From contig NW_020954599.1 in NCBI RefSeq assembly GCF_900497805.2, positions 42,931,654 through 42,995,653 on the forward strand: a DNA stretch of 64,000 nt, written 5' to 3'. The position numbers and the translations under genes were made by a program. Positions 44,860 to 55,957 of this stretch are shown here, one piece after another. How positions within the stretch are numbered: position 1 is the stretch's first letter; each line of letters opens with the position of its first letter. The stretch is from Vombatus ursinus. Its lineage: Eukaryota; Chordata; Mammalia; Diprotodontia; Vombatidae. Below the pieces are notes generated by a model. That model did not search any database. It saw nothing but the letters and a program-made list of their open reading frames with translations, and was not told the origin of the DNA.

Positions 44860-46530
44860 GGCAACAACAAAAAGAAAAAAATGGCACTGAATTATTTGGA
44901 GATATTTATATGCATTTTTCAAAGCTTCTTGTGTTTTTCACTTTGAAATTTTTCATATGTTGGTAGGAAAAAACAATACAGCTAAAGTAATGTGTTTTAG
45001 AAAACTCTATATTGTACTGTAGGAAGAAAATGCAATTTCTGTATTTTGATAGCTAGTTCTGGAAATAGGAATAATAAAACAACTTGTGAATGATTAGGAA
45101 ACTTTGGACAAAAGATGTAGATTTTTTTTTGTTTTTGCTTTGGAAATAAAATAGGTACAGATTATGGTTTCACTCTAATGCAATTTGAGTTCATACTTTT
45201 TTTTTCCTGAATACAAACTAATGTGAAATCCCAAAGGCTGTTTATTTTTCTTTCCTTCCAGTCAAAAAATCAAGTGGAGCTCTTTTATTCTTTTGCTATT
45301 ACATGAGGTCTAGGATTTTAAGACATTTGATCTGATGAACTCTGACTTCACACAAGGCATACATACTTTGGTTGCTAAGAAAGTGGCATTGTCTCCCTGG
45401 ATAAAAGGAAATGTTATTGCTATCTGATATCTCTCTGAACCCTATTTTTCATAAATCTGATCAAAGTAGCCAAACAATGACTTTTATTACCTTTGACTTT
45501 ATAACTTTATAATTACCTTTTATTTAGCCCTTTGTTATTTGTTTTCCAATCATAATGTTTTCAACAATAATCAAACTGTTTTTAAAGATTCTGTATCTAT
45601 TTTTTGACCCTAAATATTTTGGAGGTTAACTTCTCCTTACTGCTCAGACTCATTGGGTCAGGTTGGAATGCATTCGATGGTAATCATCTGAGAGTTGGCA
45701 AATGATCTTACCAAGAAGCTGACTTGAGTTAAAGTAGAATACTTCAGTTGGCAGTTCTAGATAATGGAAGAAAAATGGTAGTGTGGTAAGAGGCAGGGTA
45801 AAGATAAATGAAGGAGATAAAATTTTAATATGATGTATTCACCTAAAATTACATAAGAATATTGAAGTTTTTACAGAATTGCAACCTTGACACCTTCTTG
45901 TATTGGTTCCATTTGTCTGACTCCACTCCAGCAACTCAGCCAGCAGAATGATGAGCATTAATGATGATATATTTTGTTTATATAGAGAAATTCCCAAGAA
46001 AATAATCCTCCTGGACTCATATTCTGGTCAATCTTAGATAATCATATACTAATTCCTACTCTGTTGATTTTTTTTCACTACAGAAAACAAAGTGAGTTTT
46101 TACATAGTTTTGTTTTAATTCATTTTTGTAAGTCTAGTTTACTCATTGCAAGTGTTCTTATGTGCTCTATGTCTGATTTATTATTTTATATCTATGATAG
46201 TTGGCTAAGAAGAAAAATATTGAGATCAATGATTGCTTAGCAAGGCTTTTGTCAAGGCACCCTTGACTTAAGTCTCTTAAATTTGCATATTTACTAGCTA
46301 ATCAGGGCTTAATTTATTATATCTAGACTTAAGAAAGTGTTAATAATACAGATGAAAATTGAAAGTGTGTGTTCATACATCCACCCCAACTAGGGTCAGG
46401 TTGTTAAACATTTTACCAGCTCACTCCAGAATAGTTATAAACTTTGCTTGAGCTCAGCAGGAGAGTAATAAAATGATCAGGGAATGAAGTTATCATCAGA
46501 TTAAAGGCCTGGTGAATGGAAATAAATGTT
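44860..46530. other. Unassigned, probably unique DNA
   Basis: About 1.7 kb with no recognisable repeat except possible scraps near 46390-46440. A pyrimidine tract ending in AG at 45244-45262 resembles a splice acceptor, but no open exon follows. Confidence 0.35.
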
Positions 46531-46534
46531 ATTG

Positions 46535-46705
46535 ATGATGATAATGATGATGATGATAGGCATTATTTATAAAGTGTTTTAAAGTTTGCAAAGTGCTTTA
46601 AACTCATTTTCTCATTTGAATCTCACAACATATGTGGGTTTGTACCTCCTCATTTGGATTTTGAAGTAGATTGCGCAAGGAAGTTTACCATGGGTAATAG
46701 CCCAT
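46535..46705 (-). mobile_element. MIR/THER1 tail half, antisense
   Basis: 'aaagtgttttaaagtttgca', 'ctcatttgaatctcacaaca' and 'gtacctcctcatttggattt'. Confidence 0.65.
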
Positions 46706-46829
46706 GCTATAGAGAATCAGTAAGACTACATTTTCAACTTGATGAAAATCATAGCTTAATTTTCCTATTGACTAAAATGTAGCTAGACTCAAATTTTATA
46801 CTTATATTTATTATCTGATAATCAAGTTA

Positions 46830-47230
46830 AGATGGCACAATGGATAGAGTGTTGGATATGGAATTAAGAAAATCTGAGTTCAAATCCAGCCTCAGACACT
46901 TGCTGTGTGACTATGTGCAAGTGAGTTAACCTCTGTCAGTTTCAGCTTCTTCATCTGTAAGTGATAATCATAGCACCCACTTCCCAGTGTTATTGTGAAA
47001 ATCGCTATCAGATATGTATAAAGTGCTTTGTAAAATTTAAAGTATGGGGGCAGCTAGGTGGCGCAGTGAATAGAGCACCAGCACTGAAGTCAGGAGTACC
47101 TGAGTTCAAATCCAGCCTCAGACCAAACACTTGACACTTACTAGCTGTGTGACCCTGGGCAAGTCATAACCCCAATTGCCTAAAAAAAAGAAAAGCTAAA
47201 GCATTTTATAAATACTAGCTCTTATTATAG
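46830..47230 (+). mobile_element. MIR/THER1 CORE-SINE split by a younger SINE
   Basis: 'gcacaatggatagagtgttg', 'gagttcaaatccagcctcag', 'cttgctgtgtgactatgtgc' and 'cacttcccagtgttattgtg' run to about 47045; the tail 'gcattttataaatactagct' resumes at 47199, after the SINE. Confidence 0.8.
47046..47191 (+). mobile_element. MAR1/WSINE1-type SINE inserted in MIR/THER1
   Basis: 'gggggcagctaggtggcgca', 'gagttcaaatccagcctcag', 'tagctgtgtgaccctgggca', 'ccccaattgcct' and A-tail. A weak target duplication ('aatttaaagtat' against 'aagctaaagcat'). Confidence 0.93.
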
Positions 47231-47234
47231 TTAC

Positions 47235-47755
47235 CTATACACATATATAAATATCCAAATACAAATGCACATACCCATATGTATATATACATCACACATA
47301 TAATGACATGTTTCCTTTATCATTTTAGAAATCACTCCTCAATTCAAAAACAAACACATAAATAATTTGGACAGAAAAAATGTATACAAACTAAGATACA
47401 TTTTATTTTTCTCATTGTCTGGTTACTACTTTCTGCTCTCTTTCCTGTTTCTCTTCTTATTTTTCTGCCATAAATAAAATTACAGCCTTTGATAGCTCTT
47501 TGCTTGTGTTATGAATGGCTTGTATGAAATGCTTAGGGGATTGGGGAGGTAGTGAGGAAGAGGATGTTGCTGGACTTGTGATTTTATTAATGTGGGAAAT
47601 TCTCAGTGTGGAAATTCCCTCTGCTTATACAAATCATCCGCTTGTCTGCAATTACTACCCCTCCCCTTTTTCTGTCTATACCTATGATTTCATCAGTGCA
47701 GGGAAATCCAGTAATTACTCTGAAATTTGTAAATTTTTCAAAATGTGGTGATGAG
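47235..47755. other. Unassigned DNA
   Basis: No feature recognised; frames here carry no known domain. Confidence 0.3.
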
Positions 47756-47759
47756 CTAA

Positions 47760-47945
47760 GTTTAGTTTTGACTATTATCTTACCACTGGACTTTGATGAT
47801 TTTGAGGGAGAGGATGAGGCTGATGACTTTGCACAGCTCTGCCTCACTTAAATCCAATTCATGTGCAAGTGAAGACATTACCCTCATGATATCATTGGTT
47901 TTATTCAAGAACAAAAGACCACCACCACCACCAACAGCAACAAGT
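47760..47945 (+). mobile_element. RTE-tailed SINE, 3' part
   Basis: 'ggatgaggctgatgactttg', 'ctctgcctcacttaaatcca', 'attcatgtgcaagtgaagac', 'catgatatcattggttttat' and an (ACC)n/(AAC)n end. Corresponds to the last 190 bp of the 40058 unit. Confidence 0.7.
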
Positions 47946-48099
47946 CACATAGGTAGTATTCATAGGAAGAATGACTTGAATCCAGATCTTTCTGATTCTG
48001 AAGACAGCTCTCAACACACTCTAAATCACACTGCCTTTCTCTGTCATTGATACTGAAATTAAAACAGAAAACTGTATTGAGAATTGAGTGAATCATACT

Positions 48100-48815
48100 G
48101 ATTCCATCATATGACCTAATTCTGGAGTTAGCTCAGTTCCCTTTCTATTCAATTATGGGTTTAGTCCAATTTCTGTCTTGTGAGAAAACCTTATTCAGTT
48201 ATGGAAATGTTGAGAAAACCTTATTGAATTGCTTGAACCTAGACCTGAGTGGCTGGGAAACTGGACTGCCTCTACTGGCTACTTAGAGACCCTTAACTAA
48301 GGACCTAGGCTATACTAACCAAAAACCCAGTCAGATGCAAAGACTGGTATAAGGAGTTTTCTCACAATTATAAATCTCAAGCAACCCAGATGTCTTATCT
48401 GAAAACTGGCTTTGTACTGTTCAATCAATTATTACTTACATGTTCCTTTGATTGAATACAGACACTTGGGGGCAATGTGACACCTTTTTTCTGATTTCAG
48501 GTAATTCTACATTGTTGGTTCCTCCCTTCCAACTTGAAAAGTCCATAATTTTTCCTCCAATTAATAATCAGATTGCCTAATTTTGTACCCTGGTTAGTTG
48601 TTTTCTTTTAATTAATTGGTCTTATTTGGTTAATTGTTTTTTATATGAATGAAAATGTTTCCTCCTGTATTCTGTGTGCAGTGCCAAAGAAGTTGAGGAG
48701 GCCTCATCCCAGTTTGTTGAGCAATTAGCATACATTGTTTAATAAATCGATATGCCCAGAAGCTCGAATTTTTGTTTCTTCAGTCATTTCATCTTTCACC
48801 TGCCATGATACTCTT
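48100..48815 (+). mobile_element. Possible solitary LTR, old retrovirus-like fossil
   Basis: About 0.7 kb not resembling the LINEs or SINEs here. It has a polyadenylation-type AATAAA near 48741 followed by a short CTTCAGTC-type end region as in LTRs. No internal region, primer site or clear flanking duplication was seen. Tentative; old. Confidence 0.3.
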
Positions 48816-48837
48816 AGAAAATTGCCCATGAGCACTG

Positions 48838-48945
48838 GTATTTTAAGTGACTTGCCTCAGGTCACACGAACAGCATCAGGATTTGAACCCAAGATTTGCT
48901 GACTCTTCAGGACAGCCCCTCTCTTTACTAGACTGCACTGCTCTT
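48838..48945 (-). mobile_element. MIR, antisense
   Basis: 'ttttaagtgacttgcctcag', 'catcaggatttgaacccaag' and 'ctttactagactgcactgc'. Confidence 0.7.
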
Positions 48946-48959
48946 TGTTGCTTATTTTT

Positions 48960-51900
48960 CTTTCATTTAGTATTTTATTTTCCCCAGTTACATGTAAACA
49001 TATTTTTTAACAGTTGTTTTCAAAACTCTGAGCTCCAAATTCTCTCCCTTCCTCCTTCCCCATTCCCTCATTGAGATGGCAAGCAATAAGATATAGTTCA
49101 CAGACGTGTAAAAAACATTTCCATAATTGTCATGTTGTAAAAGAAAACACAGGCAAAAAAAAAACTAGAGAAAAATAAAGGAAATAAAAGAAAAAAAATA
49201 TGCTTGAATCTGTATTCAGACACCATCAGTTCTTTCTCTGGGGATGGATAGCATTTTTCATCATAAATTCTTCAGAGTTGTCTTGGATCATTGCATTGCT
49301 GAGAAGAGCTAAGTCATTGACAGCTGATATCTTACAATATTACTGTCACTTTGTACACGGTACATTTCATTTTGCTTCAGCTCATGAAAGTCTTTCCAGT
49401 TTTTTTTCTTCTGAGAGCATCCTGCTCATCATTTCTTATAACACAATAGTATTCCATCATAATCACCACAATTTGTTCAGTCAATCCCCAATTGATGGGT
49501 ATCCACTCAATTTCCTATTCTTTGCCACCAAAAGAAGTGCTATAAATATTTTTGTGCATATAGTAACTTTTCCTTTTTGCTGTTTTCTAATCTGTTATGG
49601 GACACAGACCTAGTATTGGTATCACTATGTCAAAGGGTATGCATGGTTTTATAACCCTTTGGGTATAGTTCCAAATCACTCTGCAGAATGGGTGAATCAG
49701 GTTATGACTCCACAAAGAGTGCATTAATGTTCCACTTCTCCCACAGCCCCTCCAACATTTATCATTTTCCTTTTTTGTCCTATTAGCTAATATAATAGAT
49801 TTGAGGCAGTACCTCAGAATTATTTTATTTTGCATTTTTCCACTAGTGAATTAAAACATATGGCCACATAGATAGCTTTGATTACTTCATCTGAAAGCTG
49901 TTCTTATCTTTTGATCATTTATCAGTGAGGAATGGCTCTCATTTGTTACAAATTTCACTCAGTTCTCTATATGTTTGAAAATGAGGACTTTAGCAGAGAA
50001 ATTTGCTTCAAATTTTTTTTCACAAATTACTATTGTTAACTTTATTTCCCTCCATCCTATTCTCCTCCTCCATTTATTCTATTCTCTTTCTCCTTTCACC
50101 CTGTCCCTCCTCAAAGGTGTTTTGCTTCTGACTACCTACTCCCACAATCTGCCCTCCCTTCTATCAATCCTTTTTTCTCTTATCCCCTTCCCCTCTGACT
50201 TTCTTGTAAGGTAAGATAGATTTCTATCTTGTTTCCCCCAACCTTGTTTCCCCTCTACTGTAAAGGTTTTTTCTTGCCTTTTTCCCATGAGATAATTTAT
50301 CCCATTCTACCTCTCCCTTTGCCTTTCTCTCAGTACATTCCTCTTTTACCCCTTAATTTTATTTTTTTAGATATCATCCTTTCATATTCAACTCATTCTT
50401 GTGCCCTCTGAGATATATATATATATATATTCCTTCTAACTGCCCTAATAATAAGCAAATTCTTATGAGATTCAAGTTTCATTTTCCCATGGAGAAATAT
50501 AAATAGTTTAACCTCATTAGGTCCCTTATGATTTCCCTTTCTTGTTTAACTTCTTATGCTTCTTTTGAGTCTTGTATTTGAAAATCAAATTTTCTACTCA
50601 GCTCTTGTCTTTTCATCAAGAATGCTTGCAAGTCCCTTATTTCACTGAATGTCCATTTTTTCCTCTGAAGGATTATACTCAGTTTTGCTGGGTAGGGGAT
50701 TCTTGGCTGTAATCCTAGCTCCTTTGCCTTCCAGAATATCATATTCCAAGTCTTCTGATCCTTTAATATAAAAACCACTAAATCTTGTGTTATCCTGACT
50801 ATGATTCCATGACATTTGAATTTTTTTCTTTCTGACTGCTTGCAATATTATCTCCTTAACCTGGGAGCTCTGGAATTTGGCTATAATACTCCTGGCAGTT
50901 TTCATTTTGGGATCTCTTTCATGAGGTTATTGGTGGATTCTTACAATTTCTATTTTACATTCCACTTACAGAATATCAGGGTAGTTTTCCTTTATAATTT
51001 CTTGAAAGATGATGTCTAGGCTTTATTTTTGGTTATGGCTTTCAGATAGTCCAATAATTCTTAAATTATCTCTCTTGTATCTATTTTCCAGGTCAGTTGT
51101 TTTTTCCAGTGAAATATTTCACATTGTCTTCTATTTTTTTTCATTCATTTGGTTTTGTTTTATTGCCTCTTGATTTCTCAGAAAGTCATTAGCTTCCATT
51201 TGCTCCACTCTAATTTTTAAGGAATTATTTTCTTCAGTGAGTTTTTGTATCTCCTTTTCCATTTGGCCTATTCTACATTTTAAGGAGTTTTTTTTTTCTT
51301 CAGTGAATTTTTGTACATCTTTTTTTCCACTTGGCCAATTCTGCTTTTTAAAGCATTCTTCTCCTCATTGCCTTTTTGGACCTCTTTTACATTTGACCTA
51401 GACAGTTTTTAAGTTGTTATTTTCTTTACTATTTTTTGTGTCTCCTTTACCAAGCTGTTGACTTATTTCTAAATGATTTTCTTGCATCACTATAATTTCT
51501 CTACCCAATTTTTCCTCTATTTCTCTTACTTGATTTTAAAAATCCTTTTTGAACTCTTCCATGGCCTGAGACCAATTCCTATTTTTCTTGGAGGTTTTGG
51601 ATATAGGAGCTTTGACTTTGTTATCTTCTGAATTTGTGTTTTGATCTTCCTTGTCACCATAGTAACTTTCTATGGCCAGAATTTTTTATGTGTTTTTTTT
51701 TTTTTGCTCATTTTTCCAGCTTATTACTTGACATTTAACCTTTGTTAAAGTAGGGCTCTGCTCCTGCTTCCAGGATTGAGGACACAGTGTATCAAGTTTC
51801 AAGTGGTTTTGTGCAGCTGTTTTCAGAAATACTTTTAAGGACCTGTATGTTTTCAGTTTTTGAAGGCGATATGATATAAGGAGAGATGTTTTCTCTTCTC

Positions 51901-52625
51901 TTGGCCTGTGTTTTTACTTGTGAGTGACCACAAGCACTCCTTTCTTCCCTAAAATTTTGAGGAGGATCCCTGCTCCACTGTGGCCACATGCTCCATTGTG
52001 CTAGTGCTCCTCCTTGACCTGAGACTGCCACATAATCTGAGTATGGGCAAAGCAACAGGGTCTTTTCTCATTACTAGCAAAGGGACCCCTGTAATCTTCT
52101 TTGGACCAGTTATTAGTCCCTCTTATCATATGTGGGCTGAAGGCTTCTGAAGCCACTGCTGCTGATGATTCAGTGCTGCTGATTCAAGGTCTTCTCATGG
52201 TTTGCTTGGGCTAGGGCTATAGTGGCATGGCCTGCACTGGACTGTGTTCTACTCTCACCTTTGCTGTGACAGACCTTTCCTGTTAACTGTCTTTGTGTTT
52301 GGTGTCTTCGGGCTGAGAGATCTGGAAACTGTCACTGCTGCCACTGACTCAGTCATCCTGAGGCCTACTCCTGGTTTGCTGAGGTCCAGTTTGTACTGGA
52401 GTAGCCTGTGTTGGACTATGATCCTCTCTCACTCTGATGCAACAGATATTTCCTGTAGACCTTCCAAGTTGCCCTGGGCTGGAACATTGTTTTACTCCAT
52501 CTTTTTGTGGGTTCTGCTCCTCTAGAATTTTTGGAGTAATTTTGTTTAAAGGTATTTGGAGGGTTTTGGGGAGAGCTCAGGAGAATCACTGCCTTTATTC
52601 CACCATTTTAGCCCTGTCTCCCACT
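48960..52625 (-). mobile_element. Half-L1 (HAL1-like) copy B, long, antisense
   Basis: Read on the minus strand: 5' UTR from about 52625 to 51712, ORF1 (51711-50554), a G-rich spacer (50540-50030), a remnant of the ORF2 C-terminus, and an L1 3' UTR with A-rich end (50025-48960). The ORF2 endonuclease and RT are absent. The 49587-49835 frame (CWRGCGRSGTLMHSLWSH) is the remnant of the ORF2 Cys motif. Total about 3.67 kb, near full length at its 5' end. A (TA)n lies at 50411-50430. Half-L1s must borrow the L1 RT. Confidence 0.78.
50554..51711 (-). pseudogene. L1 ORF1 of half-L1 copy B (RNA-binding protein, broken)
   Basis: ORF1p is the coiled-coil trimer RNA chaperone of L1 particles. The ATG at 51711-51709 is followed by a poly-Lys run (MSKKKKK), then YYGDKEDQNTNSEDNK-like text near 51660-51620. 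The coiled-coil region runs to about 51100. The RRM/CTD part ends with WNMIFWKAKELGLQPRIPYP and FDFQIQDSKEA-stop at 50554. About 386 codons, within the usual 330-390 of L1 ORF1. The frame shifts between 50905 and 50778 (the overlapping frame 50642-50905 holds IIAKFQSSQVKE) and more than once upstream, so no intact protein. Confidence 0.75.
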
Positions 52626-52639
52626 GCTTCTCTTTGAAA

Positions 52640-52790
52640 GAGATTACGTAAACTGATTCTCCAGTTATATCTTTTAATATAGACTATCCTTTTGCTAGGC
52701 TTACCATAAAAAAAGAATAGAAGGAGAAATTTATGGAAGGAAAAAATCATCACAATTTTTTCAAATTCCATATCACTTAAAGAAAATATG
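52640..52790. other. Unassigned DNA
   Basis: Nothing recognised between the half-L1 5' end and a MIR. Confidence 0.3.
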
Positions 52791-52794
52791 AATA

Positions 52795-52950
52795 AAAGAT
52801 GATATTTACATGTTGCTTGAACATTCACCAAGTGCTTCTCATGCATTATTTCATCTGCTCTTCAAAACAACTTGGTAAGTTAGATATCTTGGTTATTATT
52901 ATTCTCATAAGAAATTAGGGTTCAGAGAGGCAAAGTTACTGTAATTCATC
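52795..52950 (-). mobile_element. MIR, antisense
   Basis: 'caccaagtgcttctcatgca', 'tcatctgctcttcaaaacaa' and 'gggttcagagaggcaaagtt'. Confidence 0.6.
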
Positions 52951-52954
52951 TTAA

Positions 52955-53838
52955 TAAGGAATGTTATATTATAACTGGACAAGGAGAATAATTAATCAGG
53001 ATTGCTCCTGCCATCAGATCTAGGTTTCCTGGAGGCATTTACATGGAGGAAGTAGTTTTGATTAACTCATCAGAATTTTCTTTTTATCATATTTATAACA
53101 ATAATAATTAAAGCTGTAACTTCTGACTACATATATATACATATATATAGATGTATACTTATTCTAATTACTTCCAAACCTTTCAAGTTTTCATGTTTTG
53201 ATTATGAACATTACCTTAAGTAACCACTTAAGTGTTCTACAAATTAATAACCATGTTTATTAGAAACAAACACAAATTTTTATAACACTCTCTTAATTTA
53301 TCATCTAGTTTTTGACAATTTAACATCTGACTATAGTAATGCCAGGGTAATGCTTTCTGTGTTCGATCTCATATTGATTTTCATAAACATTTAAATGCTA
53401 ATTGCTGGGTGCTAAATCATTCAGTTGTCTATTCACATGTAGCTTATTGTTTATTTATTATGGGGAGTAGCTGCTCCTGTATTAATTAAATGTATTCTAA
53501 AATATGATTGTGATAGAAAATATGACAGGTTCAATGCCTAAATACATATGTGTCATAGGGATACAGTTTATCAGTTGAATCTAGAATGATGTTTGGCAGT
53601 TGTGACAATGTATGGTAAACCATTAAATATTACATGGAAGCTAAAGAAAAGTCTAGATAAATGTCCTTTAATCAGTGATTTTTTTTTCAATTTCATGCGG
53701 TTAATGTTTATCTTCAGTGGCTCTTATGATAATTATGAAGAATTGTTGGATTTTAAGTTTGAAAACTATCAGCATAGAAGACATGAGCAATTGTGGATAC
53801 TTGGGGAATTACCAAGGAATGCCCATCAATAATAAGTT
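52955..53838. other. Repeat-free AT-rich stretch
   Basis: No recognisable repeat. 53230-53480 contains several TAAT/ATTA words and 'atttaaatgctaattgctgg'. Coding potential is weak. Confidence 0.35.
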
Positions 53839-55133
53839 GGGGGGGCATAGCCAAGATGGTAGAGTAAAAGCAGTGGCTTGCTTGAGCTTTCCCTCAAACC
53901 CCTCCAAATACCTGTAAAAATGGCTCTAAACAAATTTTAAAGAAGCAGAACCCACAAAAAGACAGAGTGAAACAAATTTTCAGCCCAAGACAACCTGGAT
54001 GGTTGATTAGAAAGGTATATCATGCCAGGTGGGAATAGGAACCCAGTTCAATGTGGGCACACTGGCAAAAGAGGCTTCAGCAAACCTAGAGCAGCCCTCA
54101 GAGGACTGAATCACAGGAAGCTGTGGTGGTTTCCAGACTTCTTAATCCACAAACATCAAAGACAACTTAGAAGATCAGCGACCACAGTCTGTGACCAAAG
54201 TGAGAGAGAAGTTTGGTCCCAGCCTCAGTCCCTGTGTGGCCCCAGGGCAGCAGCTTCTTCTGGAGCTTCCAGCCCACAGACTGAGTGTAAATCAAGTGGC
54301 TGATCAGAGGGGGATTGCAGGGATCTCTTTGCTGGTGCTGAGGCAGGATTCTCTTGCTTTGCCCAGGCTTAGATCTGAGTCACAGCTCTGGGTGGTGATA
54401 CTGGAGCAAGGAGGAGTGCTGGCATGGTGGAGCTTATAGTGGTGGTGGAGAGGAAATATTCCTCACAGTTCCAAGACAGAAAAGAGTGCTTGTAGTCACT
54501 CATCCACTAGAGCACAGGTCAAGAAAGGAATAAACACCTCACTCCTTATCATACCAACTTGGAAGAACTGAAAATTTACAGGTCCCTAGAAGTATCTCTG
54601 AAAACAGTTGCACAAAATCCCCAAAGCTTGGGACAGTACATTGTCCACACTAGAAGCAGACTCCTACCTTAACAAAGAGATTAAAACTCAAATAATTGGC
54701 TGGGATCTTGAGCAAACCTTGCAAAAAGAGTCAGACTATATTATCTTATGTTGGTGACCAAGAAGATCAAAGCATACAACCAGAAGAAGACAAGAAAGTC
54801 AAAGCTCCTACATCCAAAGCCTACAAGAAAAATATGAATTGGTCCCAGATTATGGAAGAGCTCAAAAAAGATTTTGAGAAGCAAGTAAGAGAAGTAAAAC
54901 AAAAACTGAGAGTGATACAAGAAAATCATGAAAAACCATCAACAGCTTGCTAAAGGAAACCTAAAGAAAAAATACTGAAGAAACTAATACCTTAAAAAAT
55001 AGCCTAACCCAAATGGCAAAAGAGGTCCAAAAAGCCAATGAGGAGAAGAATGTGCTAAAAAGCAAAATTGACCAAAAGGAAAAGGAAGTCCAAAAGCCTA
55101 CTGAAGAAAATACTTCCTCAAAAATTAGAATGG
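53839..55133 (+). mobile_element. Half-L1 copy C, upstream 5' unit (5' UTR and start of ORF1)
   Basis: Starts with a G-run and 'ccaagatggtagagtaaaag', then a 5' UTR of about 890 bp, then ORF1 (SQTILSYVGDQEDQSIQPEE near 54730; KNMNWSQIMEELKKDFEKQV near 54820-54890). It breaks off inside the coiled coil at 'aaaaattagaat'. The next base begins a second full 5' UTR. The start codon equivalent (54727) is lost, and stops/shifts lie near 54950. Confidence 0.8.
53850..53860 (+). promoter_or_regulatory. YY1-like motif at the first 5' end
   Basis: 'gccaagatggt' within 12-22 bases of the G-run. In human L1 a YY1 site of the form CAAGATGGC at the same place sets the transcription start. Presence seen; function inferred. 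Confidence 0.45.
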
Positions 55134-55142
55134 AGGGTGGAA

Positions 55143-55152
55143 TCAAGATGGC
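55143..55152 (+). promoter_or_regulatory. YY1-like motif at the second 5' end
   Basis: 'tcaagatggc' 10 bases from the start of the second unit, matching the first unit's position. Confidence 0.5.
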
Positions 55153-55957
55153 AGAGTAAAAGCAGTGACTTGCTTGAGCATTTCCCCAAACCCCTCCAAA
55201 TACCTGGGGAAAAAATGGCTCTAAGCTAAAAAAAAATGGCTTTAAACAAATTCTAAAGCAGCAGAAACTAAAAAAAGACAGAGTGAAACAAATTCCAGCC
55301 CAAGATAGCCTGAATGGTTGATCGGAAAAGGTATATTGCACCAGGCTGGGAGAGGAGTGCAGTGTGCCTTGGGTGTGCAGGATGCATTCAACCTGGAGCA
55401 GGCCTCAGAGGACTGAATTGCAGGCAACTGTGATGGTTTTCAGACTTCTTAACCCATGAATGCCAAAGACAACTTGGAAGGTCAGTGGAAAACATCTGTT
55501 ACTGTGGTGAGAGAGAATATAGATCTCAGCAGCAAGTCCCGAGCATGGCCCCAGGGTGGCTGCTGCCTCCTGAGTTTCCAGCCCACAGACTGAATGGGAA
55601 TGGAGTGGCTGATCACAGGGGGATTGCAGAGATCTCTTTGCCAGTGCTGAGGCAGGAATCTCTTGCTTTGCCCATACTGGGACCTGGGTCACAGTTCAAA
55701 GGGAGGGGTCCTGGGGTGAGGAGGAGTGCTGGTGTGGTGGAGCTTGTTGTGGCAGTGGAGAAGAAACATCTCATCCCTTATCATACCACCTTGGAAGAAC
55801 TGAAAATTTGCAAGTCCCTAGAAGTATCTCTGAAAACAGCTGTACAAACCACCAAAGCTTGGGACAGTACATTTTCCACATTGAAAGCAGACTCTTACCT
55901 TAACAAAGAGTTTAAAACTCAAGTAATTGGCCAGGATCATGAGGAAGCAGTGCAAAA

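Noticed and set aside
45240-45330. Splice acceptor-like pyrimidine tract with AG
   Set aside because: No open frame of exon size or donor site follows, and no homology was recognised.
47515-47851. Overlapping frames on both strands as a gene
   Set aside because: The right part is the RTE-tailed SINE; the left part has no domain.
48960-52625. Copy B as two unrelated neighbours (an L1 3' fragment and a separate half-L1)
   Set aside because: Both parts have the same orientation and join without a tail or duplication between them near 50027, so one element is simpler; kept as an open alternative in the findings.
55405-55692. Minus-strand frames of 95-126 aa around 54961-55692
   Set aside because: Shadows opposite the half-L1 5' UTR and ORF1; the plus-strand element explains the region.
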